Program-made: the position numbers and the translations under genes
Origin: Bittarella massiliensis (ex Durand et al. 2017)
GTDB lineage: Bacteria > Bacillota > Clostridia > Oscillospirales > Ruminococcaceae
Reading direction: 5' to 3'
NCBI RefSeq assembly: GCF_001486165.1
Contig: NZ_LN908977.1
Coordinates: forward strand, 193,268-257,267
Length of the DNA: 64,000 nt
In this document: positions 22,360 to 30,869 of the stretch, one piece after another
Numbering within the stretch: the stretch's first letter is position 1
Layout: every line of letters begins with the position of its first letter
Notes under the pieces: model-generated
The model's database searches: none
Told to the model about the DNA's origin: nothing
The model's input: only the letters and a program-made list of their open reading frames with translations

Positions 22360-23220
22360 TCAGTTGGCGCCGGCCGGCATCTGGCCGAATACCTGGTAGA
22401 TGGCGTCGAATTGCTGTTTGTCCGCGTCGCTCTGGGGGATGTCGGTGAATTCGCTCCAGGAGGCGTCGCCCCGGCCCAGCACGGGGTAGTATTCGCCCTT
22501 CCCCTCCAACTGGGTCTCCTGCACGGTGACATAGCCGGCGGTGTAGGTGCCCCGGCGGGAGTTGTAGCGCATCACCTTGACCTGGCTGCCCACCGGGTAG
22601 TCCGCCAGACTTTCGGTGGTCCAGTAGAGCAGGAATTGGCCGCTTCCCACCCCCTGGAAGGACCAGCTCTGCACCCCCTGGGCCTGCAGGTCAAAGCCCG
22701 CCTCTTTGAGGGCGCCCTCCAGCTTTTCCCGGTTGGTGCCCTGCTTGCTGGTGGAGTCGATGTACTTGCCCGCGCCGGTAAAGGACTGGAATAGGGCCTT
22801 GAGCTCCTCGCTGCCGGGGTTTGCCATGAGATTGCGGATGACCTCGCTCATGTCAAAGGTGTAGGCGCTGTCGTGTAGGGGGCAGACGACCTGTATCTCC
22901 CCTGCGCCGTCGCGCAGCACGTGGTAGACCCCGCCCTGCTTGCAGTAAAATTCGGACGTTTGGGCCAACTCCTGCAGTTGGGAGGTGGTGAGTTTGCCCC
23001 CGCCCCCGGTCTGATAGATCTCCTCCGCCTGCAGGTCGCGGGCCAGGCCGGCCTTGCTCACCTCACAGGCGCGCTTGTGGGCCTTGTCGATCCAGCCCAC
23101 CATGGAGGGGATGAGGAGGGCGGCGAGGACCGCCAGAATGACCAGGACCACAATGACCTCCACCAGGGTGAACCCCTTTTGGCGGCCCCGACCGTTGCCC
23201 GCGTTTGTCTTTTCTGTCAT
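22360..23220 (-). CDS. Type IV pilin-like prepilin
   Basis: This 286-aa protein has a class III signal: a short basic leader ending QKG, then FTLVEVIVVLVILAVLAALLIP with Glu at position +5. PilD-type peptidase would cut at G/F. The remaining ~230 residues form a globular head with three Cys (FYCKQ, VVCPL, KRACE). It stands apart from the pilus operon at 55.6-59.5 kb but could supply its major or an alternative pilin. Confidence 0.85.
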   Translation of the reverse strand: MTEKTNAGNGRGRQKGFTLVEVIVVLVILAVLAALLIPSMVGWIDKAHKRACEVSKAGLARDLQAEEIYQTGGGGKLTTSQLQELAQTSEFYCKQGGVYHVLRDGAGEIQVVCPLHDSAYTFDMSEVIRNLMANPGSEELKALFQSFTGAGKYIDSTSKQGTNREKLEGALKEAGFDLQAQGVQSWSFQGVGSGQFLLYWTTESLADYPVGSQVKVMRYNSRRGTYTAGYVTVQETQLEGKGEYYPVLGRGDASWSEFTDIPQSDADKQQFDAIYQVFGQMPAGAN

Positions 23221-23351
23221 CGCTTATTCCACCCCCGCACCCGTCTGGCATGTGTTCATTTATTCCCCATTATATCACACAAAGCCGGTGGGTGGGAAAA
23301 AGATGTGCAAAAAGGCGGAAAAAAGGGAAGGGGCGTGGCCGCCCCAAGGGG

Positions 23352-24206
23352 TTACCGGGGCCCGCCGTGCCGTGGGGAGGGGTCCCAGGAGGCGGGGCGG
23401 GAGAGGAAGGGGGGAAGGCGGGTTTGCCCGTCCCCCCGAGCGGCCCCCAACTGGATGGGGGTGAGGAAGATGCTCCCCCGCAGGTCGGCCCCGCGGAGAT
23501 CGGCCCCCCGCAGGTCGGCGCCCAGGAAGCTGCTGCCCCAGAGGTCGCAGCCGGAGAGATCGGCCCCCAGGAGGAGGGACATGGAGAAATCGCGCCCGCG
23601 CAGGGGCGCTCCCCGAAATTGCCGGCCCGAACAGTCGGCGCTCCGGCGGGGGGAGGGCCGGCCACCGGCGGCGGCCAGGGTCAGCTCGTGGGCGGGGCGG
23701 AGCAACTGGTTGACCCGCGCGCGCTGCCGCTCCACCAGGGCGGCGTCGAGGGGGACGTCCCCCTCGCCCAGGGCCCAGCACTCGCCGATGAGCTGCTGGG
23801 CCCCCTCCCAGAGGGAGCGGGCGGGGAGGAGGGCGGCGACCTCGGCCAGGTACCAGAGCATCTGGTGGAGGGCGGTCAGGGAGAGGAAGCGGGCAAAGAG
23901 TCGCTCCTTTTCTTCCGGGTCGCGGCGCCAGTCGGCAGGGGAGGTGGCGGTGGCCCGCTGTCCGGCCCCCAAACAGTCGTAGGCGGTGCAGCCGTGCAGG
24001 CCGCGGGCGGTGAGCTGGTCGTGGATGGCGCAGCGGTACTCCCCGTCCAGGTGGGGGCAGGGGCGGCCCGGGGGCAGGTCGGCGGGAAACCCCTCGGCGC
24101 GAGCGCGGTAGAGGGCGGCACAGCAGAGGCCGCGGCAGCGCCGGCAGTCGGCGGTGAGGGCCTTTCGCAGTTGGGGAAAGGGCTCTTCCCGGCGGATGGG
24201 TCGCAC
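23352..24206 (-). CDS. Pentapeptide-repeat protein with N-terminal Cys cluster
   Basis: This 284-aa protein starts at GTG 24206, with AAGGAGGG upstream. Residues ~20-100 hold CRRCRGLCCAALYR, PCPHL and CAIH…GLHGCTAYDCLGAGQ, a conserved Cys-rich module likely to bind metal. Residues ~205-260 are pentapeptide repeats (LLGADLSGCDLWGSSFLGADLRGADLRGADLRGS) forming a short right-handed beta helix. This arrangement is widespread in Firmicutes and Actinobacteria; function unknown. No upstream terminator separates it clearly from the HTH gene. Confidence 0.8.
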   Translation of the reverse strand: MRPIRREEPFPQLRKALTADCRRCRGLCCAALYRARAEGFPADLPPGRPCPHLDGEYRCAIHDQLTARGLHGCTAYDCLGAGQRATATSPADWRRDPEEKERLFARFLSLTALHQMLWYLAEVAALLPARSLWEGAQQLIGECWALGEGDVPLDAALVERQRARVNQLLRPAHELTLAAAGGRPSPRRSADCSGRQFRGAPLRGRDFSMSLLLGADLSGCDLWGSSFLGADLRGADLRGADLRGSIFLTPIQLGAARGDGQTRLPPFLSRPASWDPSPRHGGPR

Positions 24207-24296
24207 GGCAGATCCCTCCTTTTTAGAATAGTGGTTTGGCGGGACGGGCGGCGCGGAGTGTGCCTTGCGGCCGGTCCGGCGCACTGCGGGAGGGGG

Positions 24297-24725
24297 CTAG
24301 CTGAGAAGGGTGGGCTCCCCCGCCTCGTAGAGCAGGTCGTCGGCTTCGGCCACCCCGAGCCCCTTGTCCAGGCAGTAGAGCAAGATGGCGTCGCGCCGGT
24401 CGCGGGGGTAGAGTTTGCCCCGCCCGGCCAGGCGGAGGACGCGGTCGCACTCGTCGGCACAGAGGCCGCCGCCCAAGCACAGACAGATGAGCTTGTCCCG
24501 CTCGGCCCGCTTTTTGCCGGCCAGGATCTGATAGGCGTAGACCTCGCTCAAACCGCTGCGGCGGATGACCTCAGACTTGCGCAGGCCCCGCTTTGCCAGG
24601 CATTCGACGAGGTACTGCGAGAATTCCTTGTGCAGGAATTCGCCCTCGTTCTCGCGGATATAGGCGTCCAGAGACGGCGCCTCTTGCAGCTCGTTGCGCA
24701 GCTCTCCGGTGGTTTTTTGGGACAC
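24297..24725 (-). CDS. XRE-family regulator, clostridial kinase-linked type
   Basis: This 142-aa protein starts at GTG 24725 after AAAGGG. It contains a helical N-terminal region, a central HTH (LVECLAKRGLRKSEVIRRSGLSEVYAYQILAGKKRAERDKLICLCLGGGL) and a C-terminal helical end (YPRDRRDAILLYCLDKGLGVAEADDLLYEAG). Proteins of this form commonly sit head-to-head with a Ser/Thr kinase gene, as here, and may be its phosphorylation substrate. Confidence 0.75.
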   Translation of the reverse strand: MSQKTTGELRNELQEAPSLDAYIRENEGEFLHKEFSQYLVECLAKRGLRKSEVIRRSGLSEVYAYQILAGKKRAERDKLICLCLGGGLCADECDRVLRLAGRGKLYPRDRRDAILLYCLDKGLGVAEADDLLYEAGEPTLLS

Positions 24726-24782
24726 AGGATCAGCCCTTTCTGTGAAACTGCCCAGTCTGCCTGGGCGAAAGAAGTACCTTTC

Positions 24783-24811
24783 ATTATATAGAAGCCCGGC
24801 CCCCGCCGCAA
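24783..24811 (-). promoter_or_regulatory. Promoter of the XRE gene
   Basis: Minus-strand TTGCGG (24811-24806), 17-bp spacer and TATAAT (24788-24783). Confidence 0.6.
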
Positions 24812-25020
24812 TATGCTGGCAGCTAAGTGCCTTTTCGTTTGGGTTGTGGTAGAATAAAAATAGCTGTGGGTGAAAAGAGGGCGGGCGACCGCCCTTCTTT
24901 GCCGGGGGCCGGACAGCGGTGCCCCAAAAGGCCGCCGCGCCGCATCCGAGAGAGAAGTGCGCGCCGCCCCGCCAGGGTCCCACAGCGGGAGAATTTACAG
25001 AGCCGAGGAATGAGACAGCG

Positions 25021-26214
25021 ATGACAGAGTTGACCGACTACCTGGCAGACCGGTATCAGGTGCTGGACACCTTTTCTGAAAATGAGCGGGCGAGAGTGGA
25101 GCTGGTGCGGGACAAAAATACCGGTCTGGTGGCGGTGAAAAAGACCATTCACCGGGCGGACACCGTCTATCCCCAGTTGCGGGACCGGCAGTTTGCCGGC
25201 ACCCCCATGGTCTATGACCTCTACCAGTGCGCGGGCGAGACGGTGGTGCTGGAGGAGTACGTGCCCGGGGAGACGATGGCCCGCTGCGCCGAGGGACGGC
25301 GACGGCTGGGGGTGGCGCAGGTGGGGCGGTGGCTCTGTGCCCTCTGCGATATTTTGGAGCCCCTGCACCGGGCGGGGCTGGTACACCGGGACATCAAGCC
25401 GCAAAATGTACTGGTGCGGCCGGACGGACAGCTCTTCCTCATCGATTTCGAGGCGGCCCGCCAGTACGACCCCCGGCAGAAAAACGACACGGTCTACCTG
25501 GGGACCAAGGGCTATGCCGCCCCCGAGCAGTACGGCTACGCCCAGACCGACGCCCGCACCGACCTCTATGCTCTGGGGGCGCTGGCCAACTGGCTGCTCT
25601 GCGGCAAACTGCCGGAGGAGCGGCGCTGGAAGGGCCCTTTGGCAGGGGTGATCGACTGCTGCCTGCGCATCGACCCGGCCCAGCGGTACCAGTCGGCCGC
25701 CCAACTGCGGGGGGCGGTGCAGCAGGCGCTGGCAGGGCTGCCCGCCGAAGAGGGGGCTGCTTTCCCCGCGGGGCCCGCCCTTTCCGCTGCCACCCCCCAG
25801 CCGCACAGCCGAGGAAACGCCGCGGCGGCGCTGCCGGCACAGCCTTTTCCCGCCCCCTCCTCTGCCGAAGAGAGCGGGGGACCGCCCCGCCGGTGGCAGA
25901 GCGTATTTGGCAGGGAAAACGCCTGGCGGCTGGTGGCATTTTTGGCCTTCGCCGCCTTTGTCCTCTGGACTGCCCTGACCAGCCGTCCCTTTGAGAGCAC
26001 GGGAACGGTGGTGAGCTGCCTGATTTACCTGTGGATATTTCTCCCCCACGCCGCCTACTGGCTGGACTTGGGGAGGGTCCGCACCCGCCCGCCCTTTCGC
26101 GCACTGGACAGGCGGGGACAGCGCTGGCTGGCGGGACTGTGCTACTTAGCCGTCTGGCTGGTGATTTTGATTATTTTGGTACAGGTCGGATACACCCTTT
26201 ACCGGGTGCCCTAA
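25021..26214 (+). CDS. Serine/threonine protein kinase with C-terminal membrane helices
   Basis: This 397-aa protein starts at ATG 25021. The kinase domain (~10-240) shows the VAIK-type VAVKK lysine, catalytic HRDIKPQNVLV, and GTKGYAAPEQYG activation-segment end. The metal-binding DFG is DFE here (FLIDFEAARQ), as in a subset of bacterial kinases. A Pro/Ala linker leads to three hydrophobic segments (~300-395: LVAFLAFAAFVLWTAL; VVSCLIYLWIFLPHAAYWL; LCYLAVWLVILIILVQVGYTLY). No PASTA domains, so it is not PrkC. Divergent HTH partner at 24297. Confidence 0.85.
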   Translation: MTELTDYLADRYQVLDTFSENERARVELVRDKNTGLVAVKKTIHRADTVYPQLRDRQFAGTPMVYDLYQCAGETVVLEEYVPGETMARCAEGRRRLGVAQVGRWLCALCDILEPLHRAGLVHRDIKPQNVLVRPDGQLFLIDFEAARQYDPRQKNDTVYLGTKGYAAPEQYGYAQTDARTDLYALGALANWLLCGKLPEERRWKGPLAGVIDCCLRIDPAQRYQSAAQLRGAVQQALAGLPAEEGAAFPAGPALSAATPQPHSRGNAAAALPAQPFPAPSSAEESGGPPRRWQSVFGRENAWRLVAFLAFAAFVLWTALTSRPFESTGTVVSCLIYLWIFLPHAAYWLDLGRVRTRPPFRALDRRGQRWLAGLCYLAVWLVILIILVQVGYTLYRVP

Positions 26215-26236
26215 TGGCCGGTGGAGGAATTGGGTC

Positions 26237-26286
26237 CCGGGGTAAAGTCCTATGCTGGGAGCATAGGACTTTACCCCGGTTTTTTC
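26237..26286. terminator. Terminator with a perfect 20-bp stem
   Basis: Arms 26237-26256 and 26260-26279 are exact complements with a GGG loop, followed by TTTTTT. Such length exceeds ordinary needs. Confidence 0.85.
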
Positions 26287-26378
26287 GTACAATGAGGGCG
26301 ATCATCCGAGGTCTGGGACGGAGGGTCGCCCGGCAAGTACAGCCGGGCCATTTTGCCAGTGAGAGGAGTTTTGGAAAG

Positions 26379-26894
26379 ATGAAAAAACGCATTTTGTTGT
26401 CTCTGCTCTGCGCGGCGGCCCTGGTGCTCTGCGCCGGCTGCGGCTCCAGCACTGACGGGGGGAGCGGGTCGGGCGAGAGCTCTTCTTCGCAGGTGGAGGA
26501 AAAGACCTCCTTTGGCGTGGGCGAGACCTACGAGGGCGACGGCGTGAAGATCACCCTCAACAAGGTGGAGGAGAACGAGGGAACGCAGTACCTGAAGCCC
26601 GACAAGGGAAATACCTTTATTGTCTGCGAGTTCACTGTAGAGAATGGCTCGGACAAGGAGCTGCTCATCAGCGCCGCCTCTTTTGACGCCTACGCAGACG
26701 ACGAGGCCATCAGCCTCAGCATCAGCGCCTCCTACGAATAGGGCAAGGACCTCAGCGGCACCATTGCCAAGGGGAAAAAGCTCACCGGCATCATCGGCTA
26801 CGAGCTGCCGGCGGACTGGAAGGAGCTGGAGCTGCAGTACAAACCCAACCTCTTTTTGGACAAGACGGTCAATTTTGTGGCCACCAACGCCTAG
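26379..26894 (+). pseudogene. DUF4352-type lipoprotein interrupted by an amber codon
   Basis: ATG 26379 opens a lipoprotein signal (lipobox CAGC) followed by a DUF4352-like immunoglobulin-fold domain (SFGVGETYEGDGVKITLNKVEENEG…NTFIVCEFTVENGSDKELLI). TAG at 26739-26741 stops translation after SISASYE, but the same frame resumes exactly with GKDLSGTIAKGKKLTGIIGYELPADWKELELQY and ends at TAG 26892-26894. A single CAG-to-TAG change explains it. The truncated product lacks the last strand of the fold. Recent inactivation or a sequencing error are both possible. Confidence 0.75.
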
Positions 26895-26956
26895 GAGTGC
26901 CCCGAGAGAGGGCACAATATCGCTCTGTGAATGAGGGGGGGAAACTCCCTTTAGAG

Positions 26957-26991
26957 AGCCGACGCCGCAAACCAGCGGCGCCGGCTTTTTT
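26957..26991 (+). terminator. Terminator after the DUF4352 gene
   Basis: AGCCGACGCCGC/GCGGCGCCGGCT arms, six-T tail. Confidence 0.8.
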
Positions 26992-26993
26992 GC

Positions 26994-27960
26994 GGTTGCG
27001 GGGCTTTGGGCAGGGTGGTCCACTTTGAGGTTGCTGCGCTTGGCCGTCGGCAGATAAAGGGGGCAGCGGGTTTTCTTTGATGGGCAGTCCCGATGGGACG
27101 GACATGGGGTGGAGTTGGAGTGTTCGACCATTTTTACGATCTTCCCCCCTGCTGCGGGACCGAAGAGGGGGCTGTCCCTGGAAACGGGGGAGGGGGGCTG
27201 TGCGAAGGCTGATCAAGGATTTTGTCGCTTGGCCTCCTTTTTGGTGTGGTAGGGTTTTGGGCAGAGGGCTCTGTTCGACAGTGCCCCACCTACCGTCAGC
27301 GGGTACAGGGACGGCGGTTTCCCCTTAACGGGCGGCCCCGATGGGGCGGATATGGGGTGAACTCTTAGCTGTTCCCATGGTCCCCCTTCTGGTGGGGCGG
27401 GAAGGGAAGCTGTCCTTGGCAACAAGGAGGGCATGGGAGAGACGCTGTGCAAAGGCCATTTAGGCCTTTCGCCGTCTGGTCTGCCTTTTATGGCGACAGG
27501 CTTTTGGACGGGGTGGCTCCTTTTGGTGCTGCCCTGTTTGGCTATCGGCGGGTATGGAGGGCAGCGGCCCTCCTTTGACGGATGGCTCCGACGGGGCGGA
27601 CGTGTGGGTGGGACCCCTGCCCGCTCCTACGATCCCCTTTCTGACGTGGGGTAAAAGGGAGGCTGTGCCTGGCAGCAGGACAGGGAGCGAACGGCTGCGC
27701 AAAGGCCTCCCAGAGCGCTTGCTGCCTAGTCTCTTTTTCGCGGTGGCGGGCTTTTGGGCGGGGCGACACTCTTCGACAGCGCCCCGCTTGCCACCGTCAG
27801 GTGCGAGGGGCGGTGCCCCCTTAAACAGGCAGCCTCGATGGAGCGGAGATAGGGGTAAAGCACCCAACTGTTTCCACAATTCCCCCTTTCTGCCGCGGGG
27901 ATGCACTGCCTCTGACGGCAGGGTCGGGGGGAGCGGTTGCGCAAAAGGCCGGCCAGGGCC
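26994..27960. repeat. Four degenerate ~240-270-bp tandem repeats, no gene
   Basis: Marker motifs recur in order: GGGCTTTGGGCAGGGTGG-like (27001, 27249, ~27501, ~27749), CCGATGGGGCGGATATGGGG-like (27091, 27339, ~27587, ~27836), a CCCCCTTCTG…GGGG block and GCTGTGCAAAGGCC-like (~27198, 27444, 27693, ~27937). The units are clearly related but diverged. Minus-strand translations share HPxSAPSGPPVKGxP and CPKPxxxKK patterns, probably because of DNA similarity. No convincing start, ribosome binding site or codon structure was seen. Confidence 0.7.
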
Positions 27961-28138
27961 CCTGCCGTCAAGTGTCCATTTTGCCGAGATATTGGGCTGG
28001 CCGCCGGTGGGAGGCTGCATCCCTTTCGGGGAGATGCGGGGGGATGGACGAAAAAGACGGCGGGGCGGCGGTATGATAAAGACAAGGAAGGACGGAAAAA
28101 GACGGTCAAAAAAGAAGTCGCTTTTTGGACAAAAGGTG

Positions 28139-28167
28139 TTGGCGCGGGGCTGGGAATGTGGTATACT
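28139..28167 (+). promoter_or_regulatory. Promoter of the MATE exporter gene
   Basis: TTGGCG (28139-28144), 17-bp spacer, TATACT (28162-28167), giving a ~150-nt leader. Confidence 0.6.
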
Positions 28168-28322
28168 GCTGCTGTCACAGGGAGGGCGGCCCCCTCCCAC
28201 CAGTCGCTTTTCGGCCCGGCGGACCCCACAGGCGGCTGTTTTTTGTGCCTTTGTCCAGCGCTCCCTCTCTCCAAGAAAGAGGGGCGCTGGGGGCGAAATC
28301 AAACAGAGAGGGAATTGAGAAC

Positions 28323-29705
28323 GTGCGCGACAAGATTTTGACCGAAAAGTCCTTTTACCGGGCCCTGTTGACGGTGGCCATCCCCATTGCCCTGCAAAAC
28401 CTCATCAGCTTTGGGGTCAATATGATGGACACCGTGATGCTGGGCCAGTTGGGCGAGGTGCAGTTGTCGGCGGCCTCCCTGGCCAACCAGCCCTTTTTCG
28501 TCTTCAGCATGTTCTCCTTCGGCTTTGCCGCCGGCGGTTCGGTGATGATCAGCCAGTACTGGGGCAAGAGGGACACGGCGGCCATCAGCCGGATCATGGC
28601 CATTGGGCTGAAGTTCGTGGTGGTGCTCTCCCTGCTCGTCACCGCCCTGGTGCTCTGTTTCCCCGAGGCCATCTTGCGCCTCTTCACCGCCGACCCCGAG
28701 GTGGTGGCCGAAGGGGTGCGCTACCTGAAGATCATCGCCTTCTCCTACTTCTTCTACGGGGTCTCCAACTGCTATATTACCTCCCTGCGGGGGGTGGAGC
28801 AGGTCAAGATTTCGGTGGTGATCTACTCGGTCTCCTTTGTCATCAACGTGATCATCAACTACATCTTCATCTTCGGCGCCTTTGGCGCGCCGGCCCTGGG
28901 GGTCGCGGGCGCCGCGGTGGGCACCCTCTGCGCCCGCATCAGCGAGCTGGTGATGTCGATCGTCTACATGGAGCGCTTTGAAAAGCGCACCGGCTTCCGG
29001 CTGCGCCACCTCTTTCACAAGATGGACCGGCTGCTGCTGGGCGACTACGTCAAGACCAGCCTGCCGGTGGCCTTCAACGAGATTGCCTGGGGGCTCTCCA
29101 CCTCGGTGCACGCCGCCATTTTGGGGCGGATGGGGGCATCGGTGGTGGCGGCCAACAGCATCGTCAACGTGGTGACCCAGCTGGCCTTCATCTTCCTCTT
29201 CGGCCTCTCCAACGCCACCGCCATCCAGATCGGCAAGGCCGTCAGCTCGAAACCCGCCGGGTATGTGCGGAAGATGGCCACCACCATGCAGCTGCTCTCC
29301 CTGGGGGTAGGGACGGTGGGCGCTTTGATCGTGCTGGCCATCCGCAAGCCGGTCATCGGACTGTACAACATCGCCCCCGAGACCACCGCCATGGCCAGCG
29401 AGATGATGATTGCGGCGGCGGTCATGACCTTTCTCATCTCGGTGGAGGTCATCTCCACCATGGGGGTTTTGCGGGGCGGCGGCGACACCAAGTTCACCTT
29501 CTTTATCGACGTCTTCTTCATCTGGGCGGTGGCCACCCCTCTGGGGGCCTATTTCGGCCTGGTGGCCAAGGTGGCGGCGCCGGTGGTCTATGTGCTGCTG
29601 CGCATCGACTCCCCCATCAAGACGGTGGTCTCCTTTTTCCGCATCCGCAGCGGCTGCTGGATGCGAAACGTCACCCGGGACGAGTCCGAGCTGGCGGCGG
29701 AATGA
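28323..29705 (+). CDS. MATE-family efflux transporter
   Basis: This 460-aa protein starts at GTG 28323. Twelve hydrophobic helices occur in two MatE halves; the first half begins IPIALQNLISFGVNMMDTVMLGQLGEVQLSAASLANQ, the second around VAFNEIAWGLSTSVHAAILGRMG, with the conserved VLRGGGDTKF near the C-terminus. It exports cationic drugs or metabolites using Na+ or H+ gradients. Substrate unknown. It is a single-gene unit with its own promoter. Confidence 0.9.
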   Translation: MRDKILTEKSFYRALLTVAIPIALQNLISFGVNMMDTVMLGQLGEVQLSAASLANQPFFVFSMFSFGFAAGGSVMISQYWGKRDTAAISRIMAIGLKFVVVLSLLVTALVLCFPEAILRLFTADPEVVAEGVRYLKIIAFSYFFYGVSNCYITSLRGVEQVKISVVIYSVSFVINVIINYIFIFGAFGAPALGVAGAAVGTLCARISELVMSIVYMERFEKRTGFRLRHLFHKMDRLLLGDYVKTSLPVAFNEIAWGLSTSVHAAILGRMGASVVAANSIVNVVTQLAFIFLFGLSNATAIQIGKAVSSKPAGYVRKMATTMQLLSLGVGTVGALIVLAIRKPVIGLYNIAPETTAMASEMMIAAAVMTFLISVEVISTMGVLRGGGDTKFTFFIDVFFIWAVATPLGAYFGLVAKVAAPVVYVLLRIDSPIKTVVSFFRIRSGCWMRNVTRDESELAAE

Positions 29706-29818
29706 TTTTTTCGCACTGGGCAGAAAGGTGGATTTCTGCTCCGCCATGCGACTTTTGGAGGGTTTGCGCAACTTTTGTCTGAAAAATCTGGCGCTTTTGG
29801 CGAGAGTGAAAAAATTCC

Positions 29819-29847
29819 TTGACAGGAAGTGGTTTATGGGTTAGGAT
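29819..29847 (+). promoter_or_regulatory. Promoter of the sigma factor gene
   Basis: TTGACA (29819-29824), 17-bp spacer, TAGGAT (29842-29847). Confidence 0.65.
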
Positions 29848-29881
29848 GGGGATGTTGAGAGAACGCTAAAGGTAGGGTCTT

Positions 29882-30445
29882 ATGGGCGATTGGAAACCGG
29901 ATGACGCACAGACCGAGCTTCTGCGCCGGGCGCAGGGGGGCGACGCGAAAGCCCTCAATCAGTTGGTTTCTGCCTACCTCCCCATCGCCGAGGCGATGGC
30001 GCACAAACTCTTTTCCGCCGACTGCGAGGACATGGCGCAGGAAGGGCTGATGGCCCTGCCCGCCGCGGTGAGCAGTTTTGACGCGGAGAGGGGGATCCCC
30101 TTCTCCTCCTACGCGACGGTTTGCCTTCGCAACGCCATGATTGCCAGCCACCGGCGCAGCCGGGCGCGCAAGCGGGGCGGCGGCGAGGAAAAGCTGCCCT
30201 ACTTGGACGGGGAAGACGGAGCCGACGGGGCCAGCGACCCTCAGCAGATAGTTGCACAGCGAGAACAAGTGTCCCGCCTGATGAAGCAGGCGGAGAGTGT
30301 TTTGTCTTCGTTTGAGAAACAGGTATTGTCTCTACACCTGGACGGGTACAGTTACAAGGACATTTCGCGCCTCTTGCACAAGCCGGAGAAATCTGTCGAT
30401 AACGCCCTGCAACGAGTGAGAAAAAAATTAAAATATGCCCAATAG
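29882..30445 (+). CDS. Sigma-70 family sigma factor, SigH-like
   Basis: This 187-aa protein has region 2 in residues ~10-90 (NQLVSAYLPIAEAMAHKLF…EDMAQEGLMALPAAVSSFDAERGIPFSSYATVCLRNAMI) and region 4 in ~135-185 (VLSSFEKQVLSLHLDGYSYKDISRLLHKPEKSVDNALQRVRKKL). Region 3 is short. The GIPFSSYATVCLRN core is that of sigma-30/SigH proteins. No anti-sigma gene is adjacent. Likely directs stationary-phase or development genes. Confidence 0.8.
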   Translation: MGDWKPDDAQTELLRRAQGGDAKALNQLVSAYLPIAEAMAHKLFSADCEDMAQEGLMALPAAVSSFDAERGIPFSSYATVCLRNAMIASHRRSRARKRGGGEEKLPYLDGEDGADGASDPQQIVAQREQVSRLMKQAESVLSSFEKQVLSLHLDGYSYKDISRLLHKPEKSVDNALQRVRKKLKYAQ

Positions 30446-30530
30446 CTCAGGGGAGCGTTTAGGTTTTTCTAAAAGACGGTTCAATTCCGGTGCGGGCCAA
30501 ATTTATCTTTCCAAAGTGAGGTACAATCAA

Positions 30531-30809
30531 ATGTTCGAAGACAAGACTTTAGTGTGCAAAGAGTGCGGCCAGGAGTTCGTGTTCACCGCTGGTGAGCAGG
30601 AGTTCTACGCGGAGAAGGGCTTTGAGAACGAGCCCCAGCGCTGCAAAGAGTGCCGTGACAACAGAAAGAGAAACCTCAGAGGCCCCAGAGAGATGCACGA
30701 CGCCGTCTGCGCTTCTTGTGGCGCTCCCTGCCAGGTTCCCTTCCAGCCCCGCGAGGATCGTCCTGTCTACTGCAGCGACTGCTTCGCCAAGATGAAAGAG
30801 GAGCAGTAA
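30531..30809 (+). CDS. Zinc-ribbon protein
   Basis: This 92-aa protein starts at ATG 30531. Four CxxC knuckles (CKEC, CKEC, CASC, CSDC) form two zinc-binding units of the zf-trcl/CxxC type (LVCKECGQEFVFTAGEQEFYAEKGFENEPQRCKECR). Highly conserved in clostridia, probably nucleic-acid or ribosome-associated; function not established. It has a strong terminator of its own. Confidence 0.85.
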   Translation: MFEDKTLVCKECGQEFVFTAGEQEFYAEKGFENEPQRCKECRDNRKRNLRGPREMHDAVCASCGAPCQVPFQPREDRPVYCSDCFAKMKEEQ

Positions 30810-30832
30810 GCTACCGTTTCTTTTCGTCAATC

Positions 30833-30869
30833 AAAAGCCCTTCGCTCGTTCGAGCGAAGGGCTTTTTTT
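30833..30869. terminator. Terminator of the zinc-ribbon gene
   Basis: Perfect 16-bp arms (30833-30848, 30851-30866) with T tail. Confidence 0.9.

Noticed and set aside
21204..22532. Long minus-strand frames opposite trxB
   Set aside because: Pro/Arg-rich translation in GC-rich sequence opposite a clear thioredoxin reductase.
26739..26741. TAG read as pyrrolysine or suppressed in the DUF4352 gene
   Set aside because: The terminal codon of the same gene and other genes here also use TAG as an ordinary stop; a nonsense mutation is simpler.
27077..28302. Several overlapping frames of 80-280 codons in the repeat array as genes
   Set aside because: Low-complexity Pro/Arg/Gly translations on all frames, no ribosome binding sites and frames not shared cleanly across repeat units.
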